Made by a program: the position numbers and the translations under genes. From positions 65,169,852 to 65,233,851 of the forward strand of contig CM047815.1 in the NCBI GenBank assembly GCA_026214975.1: a stretch of DNA of 64,000 nt, read 5' to 3'. The notes under the pieces were generated by a model, which saw only the letters and a list, made by a program, of their open reading frames with translations, searched no databases and had not been told where the DNA came from. The DNA comes from Gentiana macrophylla (taxonomy: Eukaryota; Streptophyta; Magnoliopsida; Gentianales; Gentianaceae). Positions within the stretch are counted from its first letter, which is position 1; every line of letters starts with the position of its first letter. Below, piece by piece: positions 1 to 12,524 of the stretch.

Positions 1-2617
1 AAAACTGTTGGTTTGGATCAATCACAACCAAAGTATGTTTGGAACATTATTATAGGCGATATAAAAGTATGAAAAAATATTTCACCACTTTTTAGCTTGA
101 GATTTGACCGCAACGAAAAGGCGGTAAATTCAATAGTTGCTTCTCTTATCTCGTCTTCTTGGTATGTGACGGTTGAAAAATGCCTCCACCAGTTTTTGTG
201 ATATATATCTTATGTTCTCATGTGAGGTATCTTTCGCTGCTTACCCTTTGTGATATCTTGTATTCTCATGTAGAGGTATCTTTCATGGCTGGCCCTCTGT
301 ACAATTTGGTTGATGTTGGTGGATTCTTTCATAACAAATATATTCACATACAACAACAATTTTCAAATCTTGTTCTCTTTTGGAGCATGAAGAAGTTTTC
401 ATGTTTCGAATGTGTTTGTAGGAATGAAAAGATTTGTTTTTACCATTCTACTGGCACTCTCCACATACAAATTAAAATCGAGAGAATTGTCCGCAGCTGA
501 GGCACCATTAACTATTCCGCTTCTTATATTGTGGAAAACCCGGCCGTAATCTTCATAAATTGAAATCAGTGTGTGAAGCTTATGCTAATGAAAGATGTAT
601 CAGAGAAGCAGATAAGACAACTGGTTAAGAATGCAAAATGAAAAGAAAAGAAAATTTCATTATTGTAAGTAATATCAAGGTGAGGTGATGAGCTACAAAA
701 TGGGGGAAACAGATGGATGAAACATTTTTTTTTAACAAAAGTAAAAGGTAAATAAAATATTATTCTGTCTGCTTATTATTGCAAATTACATGAACTTTAT
801 GATTTTGAGAAGATTAAAAAAACAAATAATCAGATACCTGAAATCATTGGACATTACCAAAATATGTAAAAGAAACCTAAATTGAGATGCTTACAATGTC
901 GGCTTTAGGTCACCTTCAATGAAAACCACCCGTCGGGAATCATGATTGAAATTCATGTCAAGATGCTTGCCAAATCATTGTTTGATCTGCTATTGCAAAA
1001 TCACATTGTTTGATCATAAGAAAACGAAACAAAACAAACAACATATTTGCATTTCTGGATACCACCTTCATGTCGGCAACCTTTCAAAGTCATCATAAGA
1101 AAACAAAACAAACAACATATATGCACTGCTAACTCATTTTTTGATCTACTATTATCAGGAAAATAAAAACGCAAAATACAAATTATCCTTCTCCCTTTTG
1201 TAGTTCGTAAATGGTGTACGTACCTCGACGGCGATGTGCAGCTACTTTCATCACCATTAAGGAATCTTATTCTACTTCCTTTCACCACCATCACTACCTC
1301 TCATTCTGAGATTAATTAATAAACATGAACATTAAAGTGAAAATGGCAAAACAATACTTTAGAGATCTAAATTACCTGCAATGCAAAGAGTTACCAGATA
1401 AGAATCTTAATCACATATTACTCACCCAAGACTCAATTGGAAATTAAGATTTATCTCCATTGACCACAACTCAATTCAGAAATCTTAAATAGCCTCTCAG
1501 CAGCATTCTTCGAGCAATGCAAGATCCAGAGCCAAGAACTGCACCAGTCCAACGACTTTTTCAGTACAACCTACACAAAAGAAGCAGCATCATGCATGAC
1601 AAATGCCAAACTGGCCATCATGGATTATCTTTGATCATTTCAATCAAATGAAAGGAAGATATAAACATTTTGTCTCGTCAATCATCTTCCTCCTTTGAAG
1701 ACCAAGTATAGAGTCAATTATTTATTTATTGCCTTTTATACAATTTCGTTACCCATGTTCCACCAAAGCAATCAAATCAATCAGAAATCTTAAACTTTTT
1801 GCTTTGGAACCTAAAGATTAACATCAAATTGGAATAAGAAAATGAGAAGACAATCAAGACTACATATAAAGCGGACACCTTCCGCAGAAGCATATTTAGC
1901 AATTATAACAATAAGAGAATATATAAAGTACAACAAACAAACAAACAAAAAATAAGACTTTAGTGAAGATAATTATATGAACAATAAATTATGTAAACAT
2001 CAAGGGAAAAAAGAGAGAGTAGAAAATCGAAGAGTAACAGACCTGAAGTAGAGAAGCTGACTCGAATCTGCCAACGAATCTACAAACAAAGAACAACAAA
2101 ATACCATTTTTGGAAACAAAGAACACGTCTTTAAGAATCCGAGCTGCTTTCGACTGTTACACAAAATTTGACCAGCCTAAGAATCATGGACATTTAATAT
2201 GAAGATAAGTGATAGATGCATCATCACACAATCTGGAAATCAAAGGATGAGAACAAACTAATTCATAAACACAGCAAAAGAATTTCAAATAATATGCAAA
2301 AGACGAAACGGGAAAGTTACCAAGAATGCAGAGCCGCATAGCCAATGAATTATTCCCTGTACTTAGATGAATGCCTCTGCTAATAATTGAAAACAAATCT
2401 TTAATGGGTAAATTCAAATAAATTTTACGGTATGTGGCGATCCACGATGGAATGGAGGTTTGAGTGATGATGAGATAAGATCTATTGTTCATCAGAATTA
2501 TTTCAAATTTCAAATTTGGGGATACGGACGATTGCAAAGTCCGATCTTTTGGTAATGAGGAGAGATTTAGTTGAGTGTCTTGCGGGAATGGGAGATATGG
2601 GATTTGCGTGTTATTTA
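1..2617. other. No recognisable gene; left flank of the Mutator-like element
   Basis: AT-rich sequence with only short, compositionally unremarkable ORFs on both strands; none resembles a known protein. A stretch at 1016-1048 (AAAACGAAACAAAACAAACA and flanks) is repeated at about 1093-1125. By position this should be the interior of the old Helitron whose 5' end survives at 13559-13640, because the Mutator-like element at 2627-13549 splits one sequence in two. No Helitron 3' end (hairpin plus CTAG) was seen here, so that element would continue left of the window. Confidence 0.5.
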
Positions 2618-3460
2618 TTGAATTTTGGGGGAATGAGTAAATACGGCTGTTTTGGAAAAAGAGTTTGGAAAAAATGTTTGACCACAATTTCCCATATTTT
2701 TTTATTTAAAAAAAAAAGAAAATTGTTTAAAAATCTTAAATCAAACCTTTCCCCTTAATTCTTCTTCATTAGTCTTCATTACCAAAGTTCTTCGACTGGG
2801 GGCTGAACCGTTCTCTTCATTTCCCCTTACCAAACTTCTTCTTCTTCATTAACCGATCTCTTCTTCTTCTTCATTAACCGTTCGGCCCCCTTTCCAATCC
2901 CAACCGTTCTCCCCTTCTCCTTTCTCCCCTTCTCCGTTGATAAGAAGAAATTGGGTAATTCCTTTCGAGTTTTTGCGAAATTGGGTTATTGGCTCTTCTC
3001 CGGAAATTGGGTAATTGGCTCTTGCCGGAAATTGGGTAAGGAAGAAGAAAGAAAAGCGAAAATTTTTGTATAAGGGAAGGCGTTCGACCTAATGCTGTGC
3101 CCAATTTCAATTCGAAATTTCAAACACGAAATCTACTCGACAAGGTACATTCACCAAATATGATTGATCACTCTCTCATCTTACAGATTTGCGTAATTAT
3201 CATTTTCATTGGCATTCATGCTTGTGATTTTTGTTTGATGGTTTTTCATTCTTTGTTATAATATGATTTTTGTTTGATGGTTTTTCATTCTTTGTGTTCA
3301 TGATTTTCATTTATCATCTGCATCTGCATAATTATCATTTTCATTGGCATTCATCTTTGAATTTTTATTGTTAAATGTGTGTTTATTATTAATATTGCAA
3401 TTCATTTATGAGTTTCACCATTTTGATTGTTGTAGTTTATCAATTTGAATAATATATATA

Positions 3461-6329
3461 ATGGAGCTTGCTTATAAACTCACCCCAAAAGCCCGTACAA
3501 GAAAATGTGAAATTTGCAAAACATGATGTCATGAAAATTGTTTCAACGGTCTACAAAAATTAGATGACACTCATAAAGAATTATTTGAACAGAGTGCTTT
3601 CGGTAGCTTATTAGATGTGAGAGATTCAAGCAAAACAATTAGTTCATCATTTGTTGATGAGAGTGTTGATTTACAAAGATAATGAAAAGGAGAGGAAAAG
3701 GAAAAGAAAAAGGAAGGGAAAATGAAAGGTAATTGAAGCGGAAAATGATGAATTAATTGATGATCTTTGTTTGGTTTAAGGTCGGTGGTAAGGCGTTGAG
3801 ATTTGGGATCGAAGAATTTGCTCTAGTTACGGATTTATGATCGGTAGTGATAGTCATTACGACAAGACGAAAGGTAAAGAGAGTCGTCTTGTGACTCGAT
3901 ATTTTGCAAATATGAAGACGATAAATAGGAAGGAGTTGTTGAATGTATTTGTTGGTAGAGTAGACAACGAAACGGATCGTTATAAGTTAGGTTTGATAGT
4001 TATTTTAGCATATGTTTTGTTGGGGCGGAGAGTGAGTGCGAGAACAATGGAATGGTGGTGGTTCGAGTTGGTGGATGATTTGAAATCATTCAACCGATAT
4101 CCTTGGGGGAGTTTGGCTTATCATAGCACAGTACGAATCTTCAAACGGGACATGTCAGCATGGTTTAGTGAGGACGTGGAGAAAATACAATATGCATTGT
4201 ATGGGTTTCCCTTGGCTATAATGGTATGCATTCGTTTGTTCTAATTTGTATTTGAGATAATTGTATTTGTCCTTAGATGTTTATAGTTTATGTGAAATAT
4301 ATATATTAAAAACTATGTTTTATTTGCTTTAGGTATGGGCTTTTGAAGCCATTCCATGCGTGGGCAAGCTTTGTAAGTTAATAAACAAAAAAGCTATCCT
4401 CGTATGCAAAAATGGGAATTGAAAAGAGTCTTTCATCGTCCAACTTGGAATTTACATTGCAAGGAAGAAAGGTTTAGTGATTTTTTGTTTTATTTATTTC
4501 ATTATATTTTTTTTGAAATTGTAGGTTGACGTTTTAAAATTAATTAAGCTGATGTCAATGTAGTTGGAGATACATCCGAAGCTGCGTCCCACTGAACTTG
4601 AAAGACAACGATTATCGTACCTGAATTTCAGTGAAGAAGAGGACAGTTCACCTGATTTCATTGTGGATAGTGACTCGGAGTTTGATGAGCCAAACAACTC
4701 CGACCGAGTTGGAATTGATTATGAAAAGATCAAAGAAATGATAAGAGTTGTGGTGAAAGAAGAGAACCGAGAAATTTACGTGCTATTGAAAAACTTCATA
4801 GTAAATTGGATTTCTTGGTGGCTCAATCTAGTAATCCAAGAAATGATGAAAATGAAGAGAATGTACAATTTGATGGAGGCAATGATGTGACGATGGAGGA
4901 GTGTGATGAAGAGACGATTGTTTCGAAAAAAAGAAAATTAGATGAGGTGGATGGCAAGAAAGAAGAACCGAGTGAGGGTATAAATATTGTTGAAAAAATT
5001 CAATATTTTCAGTTTTTACTTTAAAGTTAATTATTATTAATTATATACGTTGTCAATTTGTTGTGTAGGGAGGCCGATGAAGGATAAAGGGAAAGATGTG
5101 ATCATGGATGGAGATGAAAAATCGGCTGACGGTGAAAATCTGAAAAGTGAACGGGAAGAAGTTGTTTACATTCACGATCGTTACCTCTTAAAATTCGGAG
5201 GGGAGAAAAAGAAATCACCGAAAAGGAAGTCGTGAGAGGAAGCCATCATTTTGAAAGGCGAGAAAATTAGAAAATGTGGATTGTTTTGATCCTTACCGAG
5301 AAGCAGATCCCGTTGTGATGGATTACGTGGAAAATGTTCTAAAATCGGTTGATGACAGGTGTGAAATTCGTATGGTTCAAGTATTTTTGTATATATTTTA
5401 TTTTTGCGTAATAACTATAAGTTTTACAATCTCATTTTGGATTTAGTGTTGATGTGAGGTGCTTGATGAAGAAGTAAAAGCTTTTGAAGTGAAAAAAGTT
5501 GTTGAAGGTGGATGGTTGCAATCAAGTGTAAGTCCACTTTGATTTCACTTACGTGGTTTATGAATGTGTAGTTATTCAATGCTTCAAACAATTTGTTTGC
5601 ATGTTAATGCGAGGTAATGAATACGTCATTGTGTCAAATCCGCGTCGTATGATAGTGTATCCGCATTTATTTGAGGAAGGTCTTTGGTGTACTTGATACG
5701 TATTTCACAAAGTTTATACATCTTTGAGTAATGAAAAAGGAATCTCAAAGAAGTTGAAGGATCATAAGTTTTCAAAAGTGTTGATGAAGTATTTGAATGG
5801 TGATAATCCTAGTTATGGGAAACCGTGGTCCGTGCTTAAAACTTTATATGTGCCTGCAATTGAGAGTGATCATTTCATGTTGTTGCGAATTGATTTGAAA
5901 AGGACAAATTTTGGTGTATGATAGCATGCCATCACATGTGCGAAAGGAGTGATAAATAAGTTCTTGACACCGTTTCAAGTTGTTATTCGAGTATGTTAAA
6001 GAGATTTGTAGTGAGTACGAGAACTACTGATTTAAAAAGCTTATTGTTGAGAAGGTGGAAGGTTTGCCTATTCAAGACAACGGGTATGTTGTTACCAAAT
6101 ACTAAGCATCGGTTATTATTATGTTTGAGTATTTTGTTAAATTGTTTGATATAATTACTAACTCTCTTTTTGATACTTTTGGTAGGAATGACTGTGGAAT
6201 GTTTGTCCTAAAAATACGTGGAGTTCTTGACGGGAAAATTGGATGTATGTTCCATGGAAGTTAACAAGATGAAATATTGGAGGAAGAAGTTGGTCGGTGA
6301 ACTCCTTGCTTGGGATTTCGATCCATGAT
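3461..6329 (+). pseudogene. DUF1985 / Ulp1 (C48) cysteine protease-like gene of the MULE, decayed
   Basis: The reading begins near ATG 3461 (MELAYKLTPKARTRKCEICK). The DUF1985 part is read in pieces: ALRFGIEEFALVTDL at about 3790-3835, the open stretch 3837-4244 (SHYDKTKGKESRLVTRYF, then LGLIVILAYVLLGRR) and, after an intron ending at about 4332, VWAFEAIPCVGKL. An acidic linker follows (4564-5235). The protease part is at about 5600-6330: DHFMLLRIDL (histidine), VYDSM (aspartate) and, after another intron, NDCGMFVLK (cysteine), so the order of a Ulp1 catalytic triad is recognisable. In-frame stops at about 3835 and in 5700-6000 and a shifted frame after NDCGMFVLK show it is broken. In this family the protein would cleave SUMO-like modifiers; its role in the transposon is not known. 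Confidence 0.8.
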
Positions 6330-6678
6330 CATTTTTAAACTTGAATTTGATGGGTGTTAAACTTGAATTTGATTGTACTTGAATTTGATGGGTGTTAAAC
6401 TTGAATTTGATGGATGTTAAAGCTAATTACAATCCTACAAATTGTTCTCTGTAAAAATAAGTAGTAGTGTGTTTTAAGTGTGAAACTAACTTCAACTTGT
6501 TTTTGTTACAGAAAGTTATAAATTAGGTGAATGATTAGCTTAAAAAACAAAAAGTAACCATATCCATGGTTTACGTACAAACACAAACAAATCAACCATT
6601 ACAAGTTTACAACAAAACCCATGGATAATAAGTTTACGGAATACGGACCATAACTCAAATTCATGTCTACATTACACA

Positions 6679-7023
6679 TTAGCAAATAATTACACCTTCG
6701 GAGTCCGAAAAGTCGACTTCATTTCCACACGAATCACAGTAATACCTATATTGTGCGGGCCTTTGCCTTTCATCTTCTTCTTCCTCTTCCAATTCAATTG
6801 CAATTTTTCTTATCAGTTCCTCAAAATCCTCCATTTCCTTAATCCCCTTTTCGTATTCTTTACGAAGAATATCTTCAAGTTCCTTAATCTCTTTCATCAT
6901 CTCTTCATATTCTTGTCGTTGAAGATCTTCAATCTCCTCAATACTCAAATACACCATTCTCATCATTCTTAGCCACCTAAGATTTTGCAGGAATAGATGA
7001 AAAATGACATCAATACCCCCCAT
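6679..7023 (-). CDS. Small coiled-coil protein with C-terminal CxxC motif, inside the MULE
   Basis: An uninterrupted 114-codon ORF from ATG 7023 to TAA at 6679-6681. Residues about 28-85 are almost entirely Glu, Lys, Ile, Leu and Met (EEMMKEIKELEDILRKEYEK), a strong coiled-coil pattern, followed by an acidic run and a tail with YYCDSCGNEVDFSD and a final Cys, which could be half of a zinc ribbon. It is convergent with the Ulp1-like gene, starts about 970 bp left of the minisatellite, and is less damaged than either large MULE gene. I do not recognise a family. It could be a third element-encoded gene, a captured host fragment, or a chance ORF in Glu-rich sequence. Confidence 0.4.
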   Translation of the reverse strand: MGGIDVIFHLFLQNLRWLRMMRMVYLSIEEIEDLQRQEYEEMMKEIKELEDILRKEYEKGIKEMEDFEELIRKIAIELEEEEEDERQRPAQYRYYCDSCGNEVDFSDSEGVIIC

Positions 7024-7990
7024 AACAATTGAGGTTCATAAATAGGATAATAATTTACAAATTACAAGAATGCCTTTGTTCAAATCATGATAATATATGC
7101 ACTAAAGAGGAAATTCCCTTTGTAGAAAAGTACTTCATGAAGCTTGAAAATAAATAAAACAGAGGAGGAAAGAGGAATGTAGCCCAAGAATAGAGAACCT
7201 CATATTGAATGTAACCGAAAAAATAGAACCACATGAATAATGCAATGAAAGGGGAACAATTAAAAAATAATGCAATCTCGACAAGGAAAAGTGGGCACAT
7301 GATGTATATATCTCTGATGCTAACTACATGCCTCCATCATAGACTCATGGTGCTCTTCTTTTTTTGTTTAGATAGTTTCAAACACATGACCAATGGTAGT
7401 AGAAAACAAACACATGACCTTGAAGAATGCGAATCGTTCTTACTAACTGAGCCAATTTGTGATGGCATAAACTCACAGTACTCAAATATGCTGCCAGTTT
7501 TCGTGCCATGAGTGAAGGGCATGAGTTATTGAGTTCCATAAAAACAAAATTACCATAAAAAAACGGTTTTTGATTCCAAAGAGAGATGGCCCAACAACAT
7601 ATTTCCCCACAAGAACAAACACCCAGACATACCGTTAAAAACAATGAAGAGAAAAAAACGCAGCAACAGTAAAACGCAGAACAATCGCACCAAGAAAGAG
7701 AACAAACACCCAGACATACCCGAATATCAATTAAGAGCTGCAGAATCACCTAGGGGGCGCTGGTGTTGGGAGGGGAGGAGAGGCTGATTTTGGCGCTGGT
7801 TTGGGAGAGGCGAGAGAGAGGCCGATTTTGGCGCACGAAAAAAGGAGAACGACAAAATTAGGGTTTTGGTTTTTTTGGGTGTGTGATGCTTTATATAGGG
7901 TGCCAAGAACGAGCTCAATTATCAGACGAATCGAGTTCAGTCTTGTCATAACGTCTCGAAATGAATGAATCATATCACGTTCGATCGACT
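7024..7990. other. MULE internal sequence, no gene recognised
   Basis: Short overlapping ORFs on both strands, none with a family signature. The right part (7740-7850) is purine-rich and GC-richer than its surroundings (GGGAGGGGAGGAGAGGCTG) and leads into the minisatellite. It may be promoter or leader of an element gene. Confidence 0.4.
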
Positions 7991-9409
7991 CGGATCAAGG
8001 TACATTACACATAATAAGATGTTAGATCGAGGTCCGATCAAGGCGATTACTGTGATCAAGGTACATTACACATAATAAGATGTTAGATCAAGGTTCGATC
8101 AAGGCGATTCATCGTGATTAGGGTTGATTACACACAATAAGATGTTAGATCGAGGTCCGATCAAGGCGATTACCGTGATCAAGGTACATTACACATAATA
8201 AGATGTTAGATCGAGGTTCGATCAAGGCGATTACTGTGATTAGGGTTGATTACACACAATAAGATGATACAACGAGGTTCGATCAAGGCGATTACTGTGA
8301 TCAAGGTTGATTACGCATAATAAGATGTTAGATCGATGTTCGATCAAGGCGATTACTGTGATTAGGGTTGATTACACACAATAAGATGTTAGATCGAGGT
8401 CGATCAAGGCGATTACTGTGATCAAGGTACATTACACATAATAAGATGTTAGATCGAGGTTCGATCAAGGCGATTACTGTGATTAGGTTTGATTACACAC
8501 AATAAGATGATACAACGAGGTTCGATCAAGGCGATTATTGTGATCAAGGTTGATTACGCATAATAAGATGTTAGATCGAGGTTCGATCAAGGTGATTACT
8601 GTGATTAGGGTTGATTACACACAATAAGATGTTAGATCGAGGTCCGATCAAGGCGATTACTGTGATCAAGGTACATTACACATAATAAGATGTTAGATCG
8701 AGGTTCGATCAAGGCGATTACTGTGATTAAGGTACATTACACATAATAAGATGTTAGATCGAGGTTCGATCAAGGCGACATTGTGATTAGGGTTGATTAC
8801 ACACAATAAGATGTTAGATCGAGGTCCGATCAAGGCGACATTGTGATCAAGGTACATTACACATAATAAGATGTTAGATCGAGGTTCGATCAAGGCGATT
8901 ACTGTGATTAGGGTTGATTACACACAATAAGATGTTAGGTCGAGGTCCGATCAAGGCGATTACTGTGATCAAGGTACATTACACATAATAAGATGTTAGA
9001 TCGAGGTTTGATCAAGGCGATTCTCGTGATTAGGGTTGATTACACACAATAAGATGTTAGATCGAGGTCCGATCAAGGCGACATCGTGATCAAGGTACAT
9101 TACACATAATAAGATGTTAGATCGAGGTTCGACCAAGGCGATTCTTGTGATTAGGGTTGATTACACACAATAAGATGATACAACGAGGTTCGATCAAGGC
9201 GACATCGTGATCAAGGTTGATTACGCATAATAAGATGTTAGATCGATGTTCGATCAAGGCGACATTGTGATTAGGGTTGATTACACACAATAAGATGTTA
9301 GATCGAGGTCCGATCAAGGCGATTCTTGTGATCAAGGTACATTACACATAATAAGATGTTAGATCGAGGTTCGATCAAGGCGATTACTGTGATCAAGGTA
9401 CATTACACA
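7991..9409. repeat. 61-bp minisatellite, about 23 copies, with higher-order order
   Basis: Head-to-tail copies of a unit of 60-61 bp built around GATCAAGGTACATTACACAT, AATAAGATGTTAGATCGAGG and TCGATCAAGGCGATTACTGT. Three versions occur: A (AAGGTACATTACACATAATA), B (AGGGTTGATTACACACAATA) and C (AAGGTTGATTACGCATAATA). Their order from the left is roughly A A B A, B C B A, B C B A A, B A B A B A, B C B A A, so B-A dimers and a B-C-B-A four-unit block were amplified together. Units with GACATTGTGAT in place of GATTACTGTGAT are one base shorter, which lets short ORFs run through some copies by chance. It lies between the two MULE genes. Confidence 0.95.
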
Positions 9410-9839
9410 TTTTAATTCTTCGATCATAGTAAATACACAAAAGTCATACACATTTTAATGCAAAATCTCGTTTAGTTAATTACTTGAACATAATAAATAC
9501 ACAAAAGTCATAATTTTAATGCCTAACCAAAAGCCATGTACATCAATACACATTAACAACACATCATCTTCCATTTTGAAGCAAAACAATCGCAATTGCT
9601 GCAACATCCTTCATAATCACTGCAACATCCTGCATAACAATTATAAAGATGCAACAATAAGTTCGAGATTAAGAAACATGTTCTAGGTATCTTATAACAC
9701 AAAACAACTTTCTGTCTTTCAAAAAAAACAACAAAAAACCAGTTAGGGAATCACCTGTATGCTGTAACATTTCAAAAACATTCACACTATAAATTTTTAA
9801 CCTTCAAAAGAAAGAAAGAAATGCATTTGCCTAAGGGAA

Positions 9840-12524
9840 TCACGTCAAAATAGGAGTAGCATCTTTTTTCTTGCGTTTTCTTGGTTTCACCGTCTTTGGC
9901 GCATCTCCGGCAGATGGGATTCTCTTATTAGATTTAGGACGCCCGCTCTGTCGCTTCTCCAACAACGGTGGCAACACCTTCATGGCAAGCACATCATCAG
10001 GAAATTCACAATCCGCTACATTTGGCAAGGGTAACACACTTTTGGAATAAGCTTGCCTCCAACATTCGGTGCGAAAATACCAACTGCAATAATCGTTTGC
10101 GTGCCTACTCTTCTTCTTAGCCACAGTTACTGCATGGTCACATGGAATCCGATCTAAATCGAATTTCTTACATGTACATGTCCGTTTGACTAAATCCACA
10201 ATGTAATTAATCATCGCATCCAAGTCAAGTACATCATATTTTTCTTGGACAATTAGACTAACAGTAAACTTCGAAACAAACTTGTATTTATTCTTCACTA
10301 TTCCTTGAATTTTCGGAGTGAGAGGAGTTGAACACATCGCAGCTTCTGAACTTCTTTTAGCAAACCATATTTGCAAAACATCCCGAATATATTTAAGCAA
10401 CCCAACTATAGAAAACTCACGCGCACGCCTTAGCTTACTGTTCAATGACTCGGCATCGTTCGTTGTCATTATATTATAACGTTCTCCATGAAAATGAGCT
10501 CTAGACCATAAAGGGAACGATGCTTTATCCAAATACACAGCAATATCCTTAGTCGGATCAGGATTCTCAGACTTCTCAGCATCCCTACATTTCTTACATA
10601 ACGCTCGAACTTCAATTTAAATGATCGTTCGGTATATGTATGTCTTGGCTTTAATAAAAGATCCGTTAAACGCGTCTTGGATAATGAGTCCTCAAGTTTT
10701 TTTGCATGTGATAGATACGGTGTCCATGATGCGCTTGCTTGTACACTTCTTTAAATCCATGCGTAATACTTTCACCCGATCGAAAGTATCACTAAATCCT
10801 TGGTGTCACTGTAATGGGTTTTAATCTTTGAAAGAACCATGTCCAAGATAAATTGTTTTCGGAATCAACAATAGCCCATGCAAGCGGAAATATTTGATAA
10901 TTACCATCTTGACATGTTGCAATAAGTAAAGTCCCTTTGTAAATAGATTTTAAATGCGTACCATCCACGTAAATTATCGGCGCATTGATGATTGAAAACC
11001 ATGTATACTTGCACCAAGTGCCATAAAACAATACTTGAATCTATGGTCCCCAACGGTGTGAATGTCTCATCCGCGTGTCGGGGTTTGTCTTCTTCAATCT
11101 ATGAAAAAACTTTGGCAACTTACCGAAACTTTTGTGTGGATCGCCCTGAGATTAATCCAATTGCATAATTTCTATTGAGATAGCCTTGGGATAAGATATC
11201 TCGCATTTAAACTCTCGATTAAAATTTGCGATGATATCATTTGCAAAGTGAAAACACATTCGCACGCATATAGTTAGGAGAATAATACCTTCCAATTAGC
11301 TTGTATGCGAAGCATGTCTATGATCCTTTCGATGGACAATAGGTAAGCAAGTATGCTTACTCGGATACCTTTGGACTTCAAAGCATTTAGATGTATCGAC
11401 CCTAGTTGCCCTCAAACGCCAATTACATTCTTTCGAGGCACACACCACTACATAAACCATGGTATTGGTAGACTGAACATCAAACTCAAAATGGAACTTC
11501 ATGTACCAACATCTCAACTTTATATTTCAACAAACCTTTTTTGGCAAAACGGTCATTCACATGAATGTCTTCATTATCAGGAATGCTCACTATTGTTTCT
11601 TCATCAAGACCAAAATCATGTTGGATTACATTACGGTTACAATCAACTCCGATAAATGTATCCATGTTTGGGGATTCTCGATCATCACCCGTAAAAGTAT
11701 CATCGACCGACAAACCTTCATCCTTCTCATTTAAATTACCATCATCAACATTCAATGTACGTGGCGAGGCCGTTTCTACAAAACAATCATCACCCAAGAT
11801 GTCCAACAGAGGATCTTGCAAAATATTGTTCAAACATTCTCTTCAATGGGTACACTTGAAAGTACATTTTGACTAACAATATTATCATCGAATGTGCATT
11901 GACTTACCGTTTTTAAATGCGTCTCTTCAAGATATGGTACTTTTAAATGCGTCTTTTCCAGATATGGTTCTTTTAAATGCATCTCTTCAAGATATGGTTC
12001 TTCAATGGGTACACTTGTTAGGGCACTTTGACTAACATTATTATCCTCCCATGTATCTTGACTTACTATGTTCAAGGTGCCTCTTCAACATATTCTTCTT
12101 CATTCACAATAACATCATCACGGTTTCTTGCTTCAATTTCAATATACATGTCGGCTTCTTTTCTTTTCAAAGATACTAATAACGCATCTTTCCTGGGATC
12201 ATAAACCAACAAGAAATGTCTCATTTGCTTATCACAAGTAATTACCATCGGCAAAGCTTTACCTATGGGGCCATCCATTTCATCTCAAAATCATAAATAC
12301 TTGTGTCAATTCCCAATTCAACTCTCAATTTTTCACACAACTCACCATATGAAATATTTTTTTTCACAAATACGATTCGTCGACAATTTTTCTATTTCAT
12401 GATTCACAAATGACCAAGACCAAACACCATCCATATTCTCCTCAAACCCAACCGGATAACACACAATAAACCAAGCTTCATCTTCATCAACCATGGCACA
12501 TCTATAATTCAAATTAATAGTCAT
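9840..12524 (-). pseudogene. MuDR-type MULE transposase, decayed
   Basis: Read right to left. The N-terminal part (12524 to about 11830) is acidic and contains a ten-residue repeat, PYLEEMHLKE, PYLEKTHLKV, PYLEETHLKT (about 11925-12005). At 11296-11517 is the plant MuDR N-terminal domain (CNWRLRATRVDTSKCFEV, then YPSKHTC). At 10792-11031 is the MULE catalytic core (YVDGTHLKSIYKGTLLIATC, then FPLAWAIVDSENNLSWTWFF), giving the first Asp and the region of the following acidic residues. At 9840-10538 comes the C-terminal part with a SWIM zinc finger (CTCKKFDLDRIPCDHA), then a basic tail (KPRKRKKKD). The pieces are in different frames with stops at about 11040-11290 and near 12075 and 12300, so no full-length enzyme can be made. 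It would have cut and joined the element's ends in the nucleus. Confidence 0.85.

Noticed and set aside
1001..2758. ORFs of 97, 167 and 80 codons near the left end
   Set aside because: Overlapping, on opposite strands, without recognisable motifs or splice context; probably chance in AT-rich DNA.
8693..9335. Minus-strand ORFs of 66 and 72 codons with repeats of PRSNILLCV
   Set aside because: They are translations of the minisatellite; they stay open only where some units are 60 bp instead of 61.
7991..9409. CRISPR-like array of regular repeats
   Set aside because: The repeats are contiguous variants without unique spacers, and this is a plant nuclear sequence.
11353..11876. Plus-strand ORFs of 77-103 codons
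   Set aside because: Antisense to the MULE transposase N-terminal region.
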